Source: a virus. From it: a stretch of 25,695 bases of DNA. The stretch covers positions 1 to 25,695 of the IMG/VR virus record IMGVR_UViG_3300032235_000832; one strand, 5' to 3'. The notes beneath the pieces were generated by a model. The model was not told the origin of the DNA. It ran no database searches and saw only the letters and a list, made by a program, of their open reading frames with translations. Shown here piece by piece: positions 1-7,219 of the stretch; the stretch's first letter is position 1; every line of letters begins with the position of its first letter. Both the position numbers and the translations under genes were made by a program.

Positions 1-224
1 CCGTACATGAGTGAACCAGCAACGGGTTCACGGATACCATCAATGTCCACAGGGGGAGCACCGATGAATGCGATGATGAAACAAGTAGCAGCAGCAAGCA
101 GCGTTGGGATCATCAGGACACCGAACCAACCAACATAAAGACGGTTATCGGTTGAAGTAACCCAGTTGCAAAATTGTTCCCAAATATTCGATTGTTGTTG
201 ACGTGAAGCAATTGAAGCAGTCAT
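1..224 (-). CDS. psbA: Photosystem II D1 protein, N-terminal part (cut by window edge)
   Basis: The reverse strand from the ATG at 224 gives 74 residues of D1 before the window ends. Recognisable D1 blocks include [21 protein letters not shown], then LMIPTLL and [16 protein letters not shown]1 is the core photosystem II reaction-centre subunit. Cyanophages carry it to keep photosynthesis running during infection as host D1 turns over. The extreme N-terminus is rich in Q and S, as in phage and host copies. No clear Shine-Dalgarno precedes the ATG, but a leader of about 160 nt with hairpins does. Only the first fifth of the protein is visible, so integrity, introns and the D1 subtype cannot be judged. 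Confidence 0.97.
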   Translation of the reverse strand, partial: MTASIASRQQQSNIWEQFCNWVTSTDNRLYVGWFGVLMIPTLLAAATCFIIAFIGAPPVDIDGIREPVAGSLMY

Positions 225-274
225 TTGTTTAAAAGAGTAGTAAGACCATCAGGGAAATGGTGGTGATACTATTC

Positions 275-295
275 CCCAGTCACCCTCAGACTGGG
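275..295 (-). other. Hairpin in psbA leader
   Basis: A perfect 7-bp stem (CCCAGTC/GACTGGG) with a 7-nt loop lies in the psbA 5' leader. A second, weaker 5-bp hairpin (ACCAT/ATGGT) follows at about 245-261. There is no T-run, so these look like leader RNA structures rather than terminators. A role in mRNA stability or translation is inference. Confidence 0.5.
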
Positions 296-307
296 TATGA
301 GAGACGT

Positions 308-315
308 AATTTATA
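308..315 (-). promoter_or_regulatory. T4-late-like promoter box upstream of psbA
   Basis: TATAAATT on the minus strand matches the T4 late consensus TATAAATA in 7 of 8 positions and lies 84 nt upstream of the psbA ATG. The ten-base string TATAAATTAC recurs upstream of the small gene at 17421-17567. Confidence 0.4.
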
Positions 316-392
316 CACCCATAGGTCTCGGTTAAACGGGTGTTCACAATGTTAAGAATTGTTAGAGATCCGTAACATTTGTTTACCTATTT

Positions 393-421
393 ATCATACT
401 ACGGTCTGCTTCTGGCGTCAA
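393..421 (-). promoter_or_regulatory. Sigma70-type promoter for psbA
   Basis: TTGACG (421-416), a 17-bp spacer and TATGAT (398-393) face psbA. The -35 box overlaps the TGA stop of the 54-aa ORF upstream. Predicted start near 386 gives a leader of about 160 nt. Confidence 0.65.
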
Positions 422-582
422 GCCCTGTACTCATCAATCTTATCTAAGACTTTATTGAGATAATGATGTGCCAACCATTTTGGATCATATTCAGTTTTAT
501 TCATCCACTCTTTATCCAAATTTGATTTTAATTTAAGAACTTCACATTTGATAATATCTTTAGTCAATTGTCCGCGTGGCAT
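418..582 (-). CDS. Small conserved phage-type protein, 54 aa, unknown function
   Basis: ATG at 582 opens a 54-codon frame ending in TGA at 418-420. The protein begins MPRGQLTKDIIKCEV and is rich in K, D and W, with a predicted helical, cytoplasmic character and no membrane segment. It resembles tiny conserved proteins seen beside psbA/hli in T4-like cyanophages, but I assign no function. No convincing ribosome site is present, because the T-run of the preceding terminator ends about 6 nt upstream of the ATG. Expression may therefore depend on read-through. Its stop codon lies inside the psbA -35 box. Confidence 0.65.
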   Translation of the reverse strand: MPRGQLTKDIIKCEVLKLKSNLDKEWMNKTEYDPKWLAHHYLNKVLDKIDEYRA

Positions 583-593
583 AATACTAAAAA

Positions 594-619
594 ACTCTGC
601 CCTTTATTTAGAGCAGAGT
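594..619 (-). terminator. Intrinsic terminator after petF-hli operon
   Basis: ACTCTGC/GCAGAGT 7-bp stem with a 12-nt loop is followed on the minus strand by six Ts (593-588). It lies 21 nt after the stop of the 39-aa hli gene and just before the ATG at 582. Confidence 0.75.
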
Positions 620-640
620 CGAATATTATGAAGTCTTATA

Positions 641-760
641 TCAAAATACTCCAGGAATAATTTGCCCAGTGGTAAAGTAAGTGCCAACCGCAATCACGAA
701 ACCGAGCATTGCCAGACGAGCGTTGAGGATCTCAGCCTCAGGGGTAAAACCGAATTTCAT
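641..760 (-). CDS. hli: High-light-inducible protein, short form (39 aa)
   Basis: This is a single-helix chlorophyll-binding-type protein of the Hlip/Scp family, thought to sit in the thylakoid membrane and protect photosystem II. The 39-residue product carries the compact core FTPEAEILNARLAMLGFV, in which E-x-x-N-x-R-x-A-M-x-G is the Chl-binding signature, followed by one hydrophobic segment. It is shorter than host Hlips, as is usual in phage copies. AGGAG lies 6-8 nt before the ATG. Its ATG overlaps the TGA of the upstream 54-aa ORF (ATGA), so the two are translationally coupled. The petF-to-hli unit ends at the terminator at 594-619. Confidence 0.93.
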   Translation of the reverse strand: MKFGFTPEAEILNARLAMLGFVIAVGTYFTTGQIIPGVF

Positions 761-921
761 TTTGTTTCTCCTCTTTTAGTAGTGTTTTGAATAACAATAA
801 ATTTGTCTTTTTTTAAAGTGCCTGCAATACAAACTTTAAGTTCATCATCATTAGACCAAGCACCTTCTTCTACAAGTTGTTGAAGGGCAAGACTTAGTTG
901 CCCAAGCATTCCAGCACTCAT
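757..921 (-). CDS. Conserved small cyanophage-type protein, 54 aa
   Basis: ATG at 921 starts within the petF stop (ATGA overlap) and the frame ends in TGA overlapping the hli start, so it is sandwiched in a coupled operon petF - this gene - hli. The protein starts [20 protein letters not shown], then has an acidic patch and a basic C-terminus. It looks soluble and helical. I do not recognise a domain. Its fixed place between ferredoxin and Hlip suggests a role in the photosynthesis or redox module, but that is inference from context only. Confidence 0.75.
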   Translation of the reverse strand: MSAGMLGQLSLALQQLVEEGAWSNDDELKVCIAGTLKKDKFIVIQNTTKRGETK

Positions 922-1208
922 AGGTTTTCTTCTTGTTCGGTAAGAATTACACAGTCACTGGTTGGATATGCCACACAGGTGAGCACCCAACCTTCAGCAA
1001 TCTGATCATCATCAAGGAACGATTGCTCCTCATTATCTACAGTGCCACTAATCAGTTTGCCAGCACAAGCAGAGCAAGCACCAGCACGGCAGGATGAAGG
1101 AAGATCTACACCTGCTTCTTCTGCTGCTTCAAGGATATATTGATCCTCAGCACACTGAATAGTTTGTTCGGTTCCATCGGGGGAACGAAGGGTAACGTTA
1201 TATGCCAT
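918..1208 (-). CDS. petF: Plant-type 2Fe-2S ferredoxin
   Basis: A 96-residue plant-type ferredoxin carries electrons from photosystem I to soluble partners in the host stroma-like cytoplasm. The cluster ligands are visible as CRAGACSAC (Cys-x4-Cys-x2-Cys) with the fourth Cys in VLTCVAYP. The N-terminal YNVTL strand and the acidic C-terminus EEENL-type tail are typical. I place the start at the ATG at 1208; a longer frame from a TTG at 1223 adds five residues with no family support. The ATG overlaps the TAA of the upstream 28-aa peptide (TAATG), so initiation is probably coupled. Confidence 0.95.
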   Translation of the reverse strand: MAYNVTLRSPDGTEQTIQCAEDQYILEAAEEAGVDLPSSCRAGACSACAGKLISGTVDNEEQSFLDDDQIAEGWVLTCVAYPTSDCVILTEQEENL

Positions 1209-1294
1209 TAATAAGTTTCGCAAAGTTTTTCTACAGATGCTGCCAACAAAACGAAGAAGGCAACACTAGTAATTGTAAAGATAGTTGAAGTCAT
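1208..1294 (-). CDS. Single-pass membrane peptide, 28 aa, upstream of petF
   Basis: ATG at 1294 opens a 28-codon frame that ends in the TAA shared with the petF ATG. The peptide has a short polar N-terminus, a hydrophobic run (about residues 5-20, including [10 protein letters not shown]) and a polar C-terminus ending CETY. It has the size of small photosystem or cytochrome b6f subunits such as PetN, PsbM or PsaM, but its sequence does not match those I can recall. No strong ribosome site is visible. It could instead be a leader peptide coupling translation into petF. Confidence 0.5.
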   Translation of the reverse strand: MTSTIFTITSVAFFVLLAASVEKLCETY

Positions 1295-1307
1295 TGTCAA
1301 TCAATTG

Positions 1308-1502
1308 TCAGAAGATGCCGAAAAAGAAGTTGCCAGTGATAGTATAAGAAATAAACCCAGCAATAATACCGACCATTGCCCAGCGTCCATTAGTACGTTC
1401 CTTAATTTGATTGGGAGTTAACATCCCATAATTTTCATAATACATAGTGGGTTCTTTAGCAAACATATTTTGCTGCCCCCGCTCATTTGTTGTTACAGTC
1501 AT
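1308..1502 (-). CDS. hli: High-light-inducible protein, 64 aa
   Basis: Second Hlip of the window. The C-terminal half carries the chlorophyll a/b-binding signature in KERTNGRWAMVGIIAG (E-x-x-N-G-R-x-A-M-x-G), followed by a hydrophobic segment ending TGNFFFGIF. The N-terminal extension of about 25 residues is poorly conserved in the family. It is the first gene after the consensus promoter at 1528-1556 and therefore heads the photosynthesis operon hli - peptide - petF - ORF - hli. Expected role: photoprotection of photosystem II during infection. The ribosome site before the ATG is weak (AAAAG). Confidence 0.93.
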   Translation of the reverse strand: MTVTTNERGQQNMFAKEPTMYYENYGMLTPNQIKERTNGRWAMVGIIAGFISYTITGNFFFGIF

Positions 1503-1527
1503 TTCTTTTGTAAAGATTTACAACAGA

Positions 1528-1556
1528 ATTATATAGCAAAAATAAAGGGGTGTCAA
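1528..1556 (-). promoter_or_regulatory. Perfect-consensus sigma70 promoter for the hli-petF operon
   Basis: TTGACA (1556-1551), 17 bp and TATAAT (1533-1528): an exact consensus promoter about 26 nt before the hli ATG. The -35 box lies across the loop and inner stem of the terminator at 1544-1566, and the T-run of that terminator lies in the spacer. Confidence 0.85.
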
Positions 1557-1566
1557 GCACCCCTTT
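1544..1566 (-). terminator. Intrinsic terminator closing the glycan island
   Basis: Perfect 9-bp stem AAAGGGGTG/CACCCCTTT with a 5-nt loop, followed on the minus strand by TATTTTTGC. It lies 29 nt after the stop of the GT25 gene and ends the long island transcript. The same bases carry the -35 element of the next promoter. Confidence 0.88.
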
Positions 1567-1595
1567 GTTAGAATATTATGACAGACTAAGTATGA

Positions 1596-2387
1596 TTACT
1601 TATTTTCCCATCCAGGAGGAAGAGTACCAAAGTAAGGATCATAATTAAAAACACTATCCCAATTTTCAATATTTACAGATTCATTCTTCCAAAAATTCCA
1701 TATACCATCATAACTACTACGGTGATAAGTATCTATGTGAACATCATGAATTGAAGATCCCAATTCAATTTTATAAAGAAATAAAGGAATTGAAAAAGTA
1801 TTTCCTGAATTGTAAATTAAATCATCTGCAACTGCACGTGGTTTTACACCATTGTCTAATTTATACTTATCTCCACGACAGTGTAAATTAATAATTTTTT
1901 GTGCATGATGTCTTGTTATTAGATAACATGCGGTTGAAAAATCGTTTACAAATCTACGATGCATCTGAGCATATACTTGAGCGGGATTAATGATTGCAAG
2001 TTGAATAACATCATAATCATATGGAATCTTGCAAAAAAAATCTTTCCAAGTAAAAGGCCAATGTTTTACAGTATCTAAGTCACAATCATCTTCCATAATT
2101 AAAGCACATGGAGAATCAGAATTTTCCAACCAATACTTCAACGCTTTAATATGTGATGTCACACATCCAACTTCTCCAGAAGACATCATATCAGGATATC
2201 TACCTTTTAAAATATCACCCAAATCATCTTCTCTACCATCATATGCAGAAATACGAGTATAATTTTCAATTTCCCAATATTTAAACTGCTTTTCCATGTA
2301 TTCTGATCTTTCTGGTTGCCCATCAAGATTTAAATAATAAATTGGAGGTATTCCTTTCAGTTTATATGCTGATTTATTTTTGTCCAT
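1596..2387 (-). CDS. GT25-family glycosyltransferase (LPS beta-galactosyltransferase type)
   Basis: A 263-aa protein with the GT25 (LgtB/LpsA type) layout. It has the N-terminal strand IYYLNLDGQPER (16-27), then the family block GEVGCVTSHIKAL (71-83) and the metal-binding stretch IMEDDCD (97-103). Family members transfer Gal or related sugars onto LPS oligosaccharide or protein acceptors. I choose the ATG at 2387; a TTG 15 nt further upstream is in frame but has no support. The start overlaps the epimerase gene by 14 nt. It is the last gene of the island, followed by the terminator at 1544-1566. The acceptor sugar cannot be read from sequence. Confidence 0.85.
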   Translation of the reverse strand: MDKNKSAYKLKGIPPIYYLNLDGQPERSEYMEKQFKYWEIENYTRISAYDGREDDLGDILKGRYPDMMSSGEVGCVTSHIKALKYWLENSDSPCALIMEDDCDLDTVKHWPFTWKDFFCKIPYDYDVIQLAIINPAQVYAQMHRRFVNDFSTACYLITRHHAQKIINLHCRGDKYKLDNGVKPRAVADDLIYNSGNTFSIPLFLYKIELGSSIHDVHIDTYHRSSYDGIWNFWKNESVNIENWDSVFNYDPYFGTLPPGWENK

Positions 2388-3273
2388 TAATCCAATCTTC
2401 AAGTTTCATTGTAGGTTTCCATCCAAAAGTCTGACAAATTTTTTTATTATTTGCAAGACTCAATCTAGTTTCACCAGGTCTTGGTGCAATATTTATTTTA
2501 TAATCAGAAATCATTCTTGAAATTTGATTTATAGAATAATTATTACCAGTTCCAACATTATAAACCTGCCCAAATGCTTCAGAATCAACCTCTTTAGTTG
2601 CGGCTAAAATATTTGCATTTACAACATCACCAACATATGTAAAATCTCTACGCTGATTACCGTCCCCAACAATAGTTAATGGTTCTTTTGCAGCATGTTG
2701 ACGAAGAAATATACCAATTACTGGAGCGTACTGTCCTCTTAGTGGTTGACGTTCTCCATACACATTAAAGTATCTAAAACTAATTGTGGGTAATCCATAC
2801 AATTCAGTATACATTTTGCAAAGTTTTTCTCCAGAAACTTTGGAAACTGAATATGGATTTAAACAATCATCAGATTGTGTTTCAATATTAGCAGGTTCAT
2901 TTCTACCATAAGCAGATGAAGTAGAAGAATACATAACACGTTTTACAATCGCTTCACGAGCACATTGTAAAACAGTACAAGTACCAACAGCGTTAATACT
3001 TACTGCTTCAATTGGATTTTCAATAGCAGGTTGAATACGTGCTTCTGCTGCAAGATGAAAAACATAATCAACGCCATCATAAAGAGGGCGAGTGTTTTTA
3101 TAGTCACGAATATCGTATTTGTAATTTTGTGCTTTATCATTCCAATAAAATTGATCATGAGCATCAGAATACTCATTATCAATTACAATAACTTCATGAC
3201 CCATTTCAATAAGACGGTCTACAAGGTTTGAACCAATAAATCCAGCACCACCAGTCACTAATGATTTTACCAT
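2374..3273 (-). CDS. NAD-dependent nucleotide-sugar epimerase/dehydratase (GalE-like)
   Basis: Extended short-chain dehydrogenase of 299 aa. The Rossmann motif TGGAGFIGS lies at 7-15 and the catalytic Y141-x3-K145 in NPYSVSKVSGEK, with the serine block YSSTSS (115-120). RYFNVYG and the late RRDFTYVGD block are typical of UDP-Glc/UDP-GlcNAc 4-epimerases and dTDP-glucose dehydratase relatives. It most likely supplies UDP-Gal or UDP-GalNAc to the transferases here. Base composition is less AT-rich than the flanking transferases. The start abuts the stop of the GT11 gene upstream (TAA followed directly by ATG). The exact substrate is not determinable by eye. Confidence 0.88.
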   Translation of the reverse strand: MVKSLVTGGAGFIGSNLVDRLIEMGHEVIVIDNEYSDAHDQFYWNDKAQNYKYDIRDYKNTRPLYDGVDYVFHLAAEARIQPAIENPIEAVSINAVGTCTVLQCAREAIVKRVMYSSTSSAYGRNEPANIETQSDDCLNPYSVSKVSGEKLCKMYTELYGLPTISFRYFNVYGERQPLRGQYAPVIGIFLRQHAAKEPLTIVGDGNQRRDFTYVGDVVNANILAATKEVDSEAFGQVYNVGTGNNYSINQISRMISDYKINIAPRPGETRLSLANNKKICQTFGWKPTMKLEDWINGQK

Positions 3274-4080
3274 TTAAATTACCTCCCAATGTTCTAAATA
3301 AAGGTCTTCAGTTTTTTTATCAGCATTTCCAGAACCAAACCATGTTGATGGCGCAATAACATTTTGACTATTAGACAACCACGCTCCCCACCAACTGTAT
3401 GACGAATTTGCAATAATATGATATTTGCATAAAGACATTAAACAAAGATCAACATATTGATCTTTAGATTCTGATATCATAAATCTATCAGAAGAAAATG
3501 TATCCTGGGTTTTACACCATTCAGGATCATCAGAAAAAACTAAAACTGGAATATCTGTGTCAAATTTAGAAAGTGCTTCAATATAATAATTTGTACTTAA
3601 AATTGTATGATTTGGATTTTTTAAGTAATCAGTTCTACGAACATGGAGTGATATCGCACTACCAATAGAACTCATCATTTCTAAACAAGGATCTAATATT
3701 TCCTTTTTAAAAGTAAAATCTGATCTTATTATTTCTTCAACATTTTTGAAATATTTTTCAGACTGAAAAAATCCAGCAAGAGTTATTTCATCTGGACACA
3801 TATTAAACAATATTTGATCAAAATGAAAATACTTTTCATTTACAACTGGAGCATATCCTCTATCCATTATTCCAATATTTTTTTGTGATATTGAACTCAT
3901 TTTAAATGGATAGAATAATTCAATTTTAATATCAAATCCATATGGATCTTTAAAAATTTGATTATGATTTGGAATACAAAAATCATATCCCCTATTTCTA
4001 GCAATACCTCTCAAAGAAGCATACTGAAACATTTGATTACCAAGTCTACCTAATTGTCCTAAGTGATTAAACGCTAACAT
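3274..4080 (-). CDS. GT11 alpha-1,2-fucosyltransferase, copy 1
   Basis: The 268-aa protein has all GT11 landmarks: GRLGNQMFQYASLRG (11-25), the GDP-fucose-binding HVRRTDYL (146-153), and ANSSYSWWGAWL (224-235). GT11 enzymes use GDP-L-fucose, and some accept GDP-colitose, to make alpha-1,2 linkages on LPS O-antigen or glycan ends. In copy 1 the second RR-motif residue is T, where the other two copies have G. A good ribosome site (GGAGG) lies about 9 nt before the ATG. The start overlaps the upstream gene by 14 nt. It is the most diverged of three tandem-region paralogs. Confidence 0.9.
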   Translation of the reverse strand: MLAFNHLGQLGRLGNQMFQYASLRGIARNRGYDFCIPNHNQIFKDPYGFDIKIELFYPFKMSSISQKNIGIMDRGYAPVVNEKYFHFDQILFNMCPDEITLAGFFQSEKYFKNVEEIIRSDFTFKKEILDPCLEMMSSIGSAISLHVRRTDYLKNPNHTILSTNYYIEALSKFDTDIPVLVFSDDPEWCKTQDTFSSDRFMISESKDQYVDLCLMSLCKYHIIANSSYSWWGAWLSNSQNVIAPSTWFGSGNADKKTEDLYLEHWEVI

Positions 4081-4894
4081 TCAACTGTTGCCTCCGTCTT
4101 TTTACATAATCTTGATCTTCATAATATTTTAATAAATTCTTCTTATCAAGTTTCCTTATTACTTGCCAAAGGTTATGATTATCACCAAATTTTGGATTAT
4201 TATAGTGTGAATTAAAAGTTCTAGAATGATTAAAATGATATACAAAATCATTAACTCTTCCAACTTTATACCCTAAAGCAGGAAGACGATAATGATATTC
4301 ACAATCTTCAGCACCCCAAGAAATAAAATTTTCATTCCACATATAGGAATCAATATAAACTTGGCGTTTAATCATTTGCCCCCAACCCATAACCGAAGGT
4401 TGAAGTGTGCAATTTGGCGTTAGAACATTTAAATTAAATTTAGATTGAATAAACTTATCAAATAATTCTATTGGATAATCGACAGCCCATTGATATATAC
4501 CACAACCAAATGGATATACTGCATCATATCCTTGATCAGATATCATAGAATATGCACGGTGATAACTTTCAATGGGATATACAACATCAACATCATAATT
4601 ATAAACAATATCAGTTTTAGACTCAACTAAAAGATCATTTAAAATTCTAGTTTTATGGAAAAAGTTTTCTTCAGATTGTTCAAAAATATGACGTAAATTT
4701 TTTGGGACTGATCCAAAAATATTTTCTAGCGCAGGAAAAACTCTTTCACCAAATACAGAATATCGATCGTGCTCCTTTACTATTACTTTAGTTTGTGGAA
4801 AGTTATATAACAAATAACTAACAGAAGTAACAACGTTTTTAAGTCTATCCTCAGATTCAATCCTACAAGGCATTAAAAAAGTTAAATTATCCAT
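4067..4894 (-). CDS. Putative galactosyltransferase-like GT-A enzyme (GT7C-type)
   Basis: 275 aa from the ATG at 4894, which lies one base past the upstream stop; an in-frame GTG at 4930 would overlap the upstream gene by 35 nt and is not favoured. The N-terminal half is GT-A-like with a D-x-D at 101-103 (NYDVDVVYP). The C-terminal half has ISWGAEDCEYHYRLPALGY (191-209), the W-G-x-E-D acceptor-side signature of the galactosyltransferase C-terminal (GT7C) domain. That domain is found in beta-1,4-galactosyltransferases and chondroitin-polymerase-like enzymes. Both halves point to a metal-dependent, UDP-sugar transferase. Acceptor and donor are inference. Confidence 0.75.
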   Translation of the reverse strand: MDNLTFLMPCRIESEDRLKNVVTSVSYLLYNFPQTKVIVKEHDRYSVFGERVFPALENIFGSVPKNLRHIFEQSEENFFHKTRILNDLLVESKTDIVYNYDVDVVYPIESYHRAYSMISDQGYDAVYPFGCGIYQWAVDYPIELFDKFIQSKFNLNVLTPNCTLQPSVMGWGQMIKRQVYIDSYMWNENFISWGAEDCEYHYRLPALGYKVGRVNDFVYHFNHSRTFNSHYNNPKFGDNHNLWQVIRKLDKKNLLKYYEDQDYVKRRRQQLNVSV

Positions 4895-4895
4895 A

Positions 4896-5735
4896 TTAAA
4901 TTTCAATCCAGTTACTAGGCAAAAGATCACTCATATTATAATGAGAAAAGTTTGGTCCAAACCATTTCTTTGGTGCAATTATAGGATAAGTTGGGTTATT
5001 AATTAACCAAGCACCCCACCAACTCAATGAACTATTCGCAATAATTCCACCCTTACATAAAGTCATTAAACAAAGATCATAATATGGAACAAACAATTTA
5101 TCATAACCACCAGAAACTATAACTTTATGATTATATTTTTCATTTCCTTCAGATATAAAAAATCTATCTGAAGAAAATAGTTTTTGTTTTTTACACCATT
5201 CAATATCATTAGAACATATAATTACATCACAATCATCATCAAAATAACTCAAAGCAGTCTCATAATACTCAATAGAACAGGTTGGATGACATCCTGGATT
5301 GTTTAGATAGTCTCCTCTTCTAACGTGAATAAAAATTGGTTTATTTAAGGTTTCAACAAATTGCTGACAGGTTTTTAATATATCATCCTTAAAAGTGTAA
5401 TCAGTTTTTATAAGATCTTTTACATTTAAAAAATATTTTTGAGTTTGAAAAAAGTCGTTTAGATTAACATTATCTGGGCAATTATTAAATAAATTTTCAT
5501 CAAAATGAAAATTACCAGTCTCATAAGTTTTCGCATCTATAAATCCAAAGTTATTTGGAGTAACTGATTGCATCTTAAAGCATTCAAATAATCCATAATT
5601 GGCATCATAGTAATTATCTGGAGGGGGAATAACCCAATCATATCCCATGTTTTCGGATATTCCTCGCAAAGATGCATATTGGAACATTTGATTTCCCAAA
5701 AAACCATTGGATCCTAATCTATTATATCCAATCAT
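4896..5735 (-). CDS. GT11 alpha-1,2-fucosyltransferase, copy 2
   Basis: 279 aa. GT11 motifs: GFLGNQMFQYASLRG (11-25), HVRRGDYL (137-144) and ANSSLSWWGAWL (233-244). I choose the ATG at 5735. It overlaps the upstream stop as ATGA and has GGAG about 9 nt before it. An ATG at 5750 would add five residues. Bases 4995-5072 are identical to 5840-5917 in copy 3, which covers the ANSSLSWWGAWL region. The two copies arose by duplication and have recombined or diverged very unevenly. Expected donor GDP-L-fucose, or GDP-colitose if the ColD branch is active. Confidence 0.9.
   Translation of the reverse strand: MIGYNRLGSNGFLGNQMFQYASLRGISENMGYDWVIPPPDNYYDANYGLFECFKMQSVTPNNFGFIDAKTYETGNFHFDENLFNNCPDNVNLNDFFQTQKYFLNVKDLIKTDYTFKDDILKTCQQFVETLNKPIFIHVRRGDYLNNPGCHPTCSIEYYETALSYFDDDCDVIICSNDIEWCKKQKLFSSDRFFISEGNEKYNHKVIVSGGYDKLFVPYYDLCLMTLCKGGIIANSSLSWWGAWLINNPTYPIIAPKKWFGPNFSHYNMSDLLPSNWIEI
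4995..5072. repeat. 78-bp perfect direct repeat, copy A (in GT11 copy 2)
   Basis: Identical base for base to 5840-5917. It encodes the C-terminal GT11 donor-site block in both genes, while flanking sequence is clearly diverged. Confidence 0.93.
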
Positions 5736-6592
5736 TCTATAATCTCCCATTCATTCGGAATTAAATCATCCATCACATAATAATTATACATTGGACCAAA
5801 CCATTCATTCGGATCTGGAGAAATTATTTTTTTGTCCTCGTTATTAATTAACCAAGCACCCCACCAACTCAATGAACTATTCGCAATAATTCCACCCTTA
5901 CATAAAGTCATTAAACACAAATCCCAAAAAGGAATTAAAGAGTTTTCAATAGCACCGTCGCCCATTTGCATTTTAATATTAAATTTTTCAGTATTTTCAG
6001 AAATAAAAAATCTATCTGGTTTAAAAATATCTTGCTCTTTGCACCAGTCTGAATCGTCAGACAGTACAATAACAGGAATATTTGTATCAAATTTATTTAA
6101 AGACTTTTTATAATAATCTTCCCTCAACAATGGATGATAATTTTGAACTCTAACATAGTCACCTCGACGAACATGTAAGAATATTGCATCACCAATACTA
6201 TTAATTATTTCTAAACAAGGATTTAAAATTTCTGGTATAAAGGAAAAATCAAGTCGTATATCATTCTCAATATGTTTAAAATATTTTTCAGATTGAAAAT
6301 GAGTTTCTAAATCTACATTGTCTTCACACTCATTGAAAAGAACTTCATTAAAATGAAATTGCTTTTTTTCATAAGATGTTCTTTTTTCATTACCAAAACC
6401 TATATTTTTTTCTTTAACACTGGACATTTCAAAACATTGAAATAAACAATAATTTGTTTCACCAGGATGAGATTTTGGAGGTATTAAAAAATCAAATCCA
6501 CGATTTGCTGCAATACCACGCAAACCAGCGTATTGGAACATCTGGTTTCCAAGACGACCATTTGATCCCAATCTATTATAACTTATTGTCAT
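5732..6592 (-). CDS. GT11 alpha-1,2-fucosyltransferase, copy 3
   Basis: 286 aa with GRLGNQMFQYAGLRG (12-26), HVRRGDYV (140-147) and a C-terminal NSSLSWWGAWL block. Compared with copy 1 it has an insert of about 15 residues before the last motif (after SENTEKF), as copy 2 does. ATG at 6592 overlaps the FkbM stop as ATGA, and AGGAAA lies 8-10 nt upstream. Tandem arrangement with copy 2 and the shared 78-bp identity indicate intra-island duplication. The three paralogs may fucosylate different acceptor positions. Confidence 0.9.
   Translation of the reverse strand: MTISYNRLGSNGRLGNQMFQYAGLRGIAANRGFDFLIPPKSHPGETNYCLFQCFEMSSVKEKNIGFGNEKRTSYEKKQFHFNEVLFNECEDNVDLETHFQSEKYFKHIENDIRLDFSFIPEILNPCLEIINSIGDAIFLHVRRGDYVRVQNYHPLLREDYYKKSLNKFDTNIPVIVLSDDSDWCKEQDIFKPDRFFISENTEKFNIKMQMGDGAIENSLIPFWDLCLMTLCKGGIIANSSLSWWGAWLINNEDKKIISPDPNEWFGPMYNYYVMDDLIPNEWEIIE
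5840..5917. repeat. 78-bp perfect direct repeat, copy B (in GT11 copy 3)
   Basis: Partner of 4995-5072, in the same orientation and frame, 845 bp apart. Confidence 0.93.
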
Positions 6593-7212
6593 TGAGGTTT
6601 CCTAACGTAAAGAGCATCTCCCCAAATACCACCAGACCAATCAGTTTCAACTCTTTCCATATTATAATTGGTGAGATAATCATCTAATTCTTCAATATAA
6701 GCATTATTCTCATAGACTTCATCTCTGTTCACTTCACAATAAACATAATCAATATGCTTCAAAGTTTCAGATCCACCCTTCAAAACTTCTAATTCGTATC
6801 CCTGAACATCCATATTGATGAAATTAAATCCTTGAGTTTCTTCAGAAAAACTATCAAGTCTTTTCATTTCAACTTCTTCCGTCCCATAAAAATGAACTGT
6901 TGGATGGTTCTGGAGATGCTTTTTTGGTTTTAAAATTGAACTACTCATTTGATCATTATCACTCAAATACATAGTAACCATTTTTTCTTCATTTCCTAAT
7001 GCAACTTGATGTCCCGAAATATTTGCATTAGAGTCGCCAACGTTTTGTTCCAGAATTTTAAAATTGAGACTTAATGGTTCAAAAAGAATAATATCCTGCA
7101 CACCACAATTAATATAATCTTCAATTTCTTGACCTCTATGGGCGCCAACATGGATAATACCTTTAACATCCATGTTATATTTTTGGACCATAGTTTTAAA
7201 GTTTAACAGCAT
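6589..7212 (-). CDS. FkbM-family SAM-dependent methyltransferase
   Basis: 207 aa. FkbM-type landmarks are GIIHVGAHRGQE (18-29, SAM-binding glycine loop with the acidic residue after it), ILFEP (42-46), and the late block FINMDVQGYELEVLKGG. FkbM enzymes O-methylate sugars or small molecules; in polysaccharide clusters they cap or decorate hydroxyls. Beside fucosyltransferases, O-methylation of fucose or another glycan sugar is the natural inference. GGAG lies 10 nt before the ATG. Its stop overlaps the next gene (ATGA). Confidence 0.88.
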   Translation of the reverse strand: MLLNFKTMVQKYNMDVKGIIHVGAHRGQEIEDYINCGVQDIILFEPLSLNFKILEQNVGDSNANISGHQVALGNEEKMVTMYLSDNDQMSSSILKPKKHLQNHPTVHFYGTEEVEMKRLDSFSEETQGFNFINMDVQGYELEVLKGGSETLKHIDYVYCEVNRDEVYENNAYIEELDDYLTNYNMERVETDWSGGIWGDALYVRKPQ

Positions 7213-7219
7213 TTTTAAA

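Noticed and set aside
3000-3182. 60-aa minus-strand frame inside the epimerase gene
   Set aside because: Alternate frame of a well-supported gene, low-complexity M/I/L content.
4896-5750. Start of GT11 copy 2 at the upstream ATG 5750
   Set aside because: The ATG at 5735 has the better-placed GGAG and the ATGA coupling used by its neighbours.
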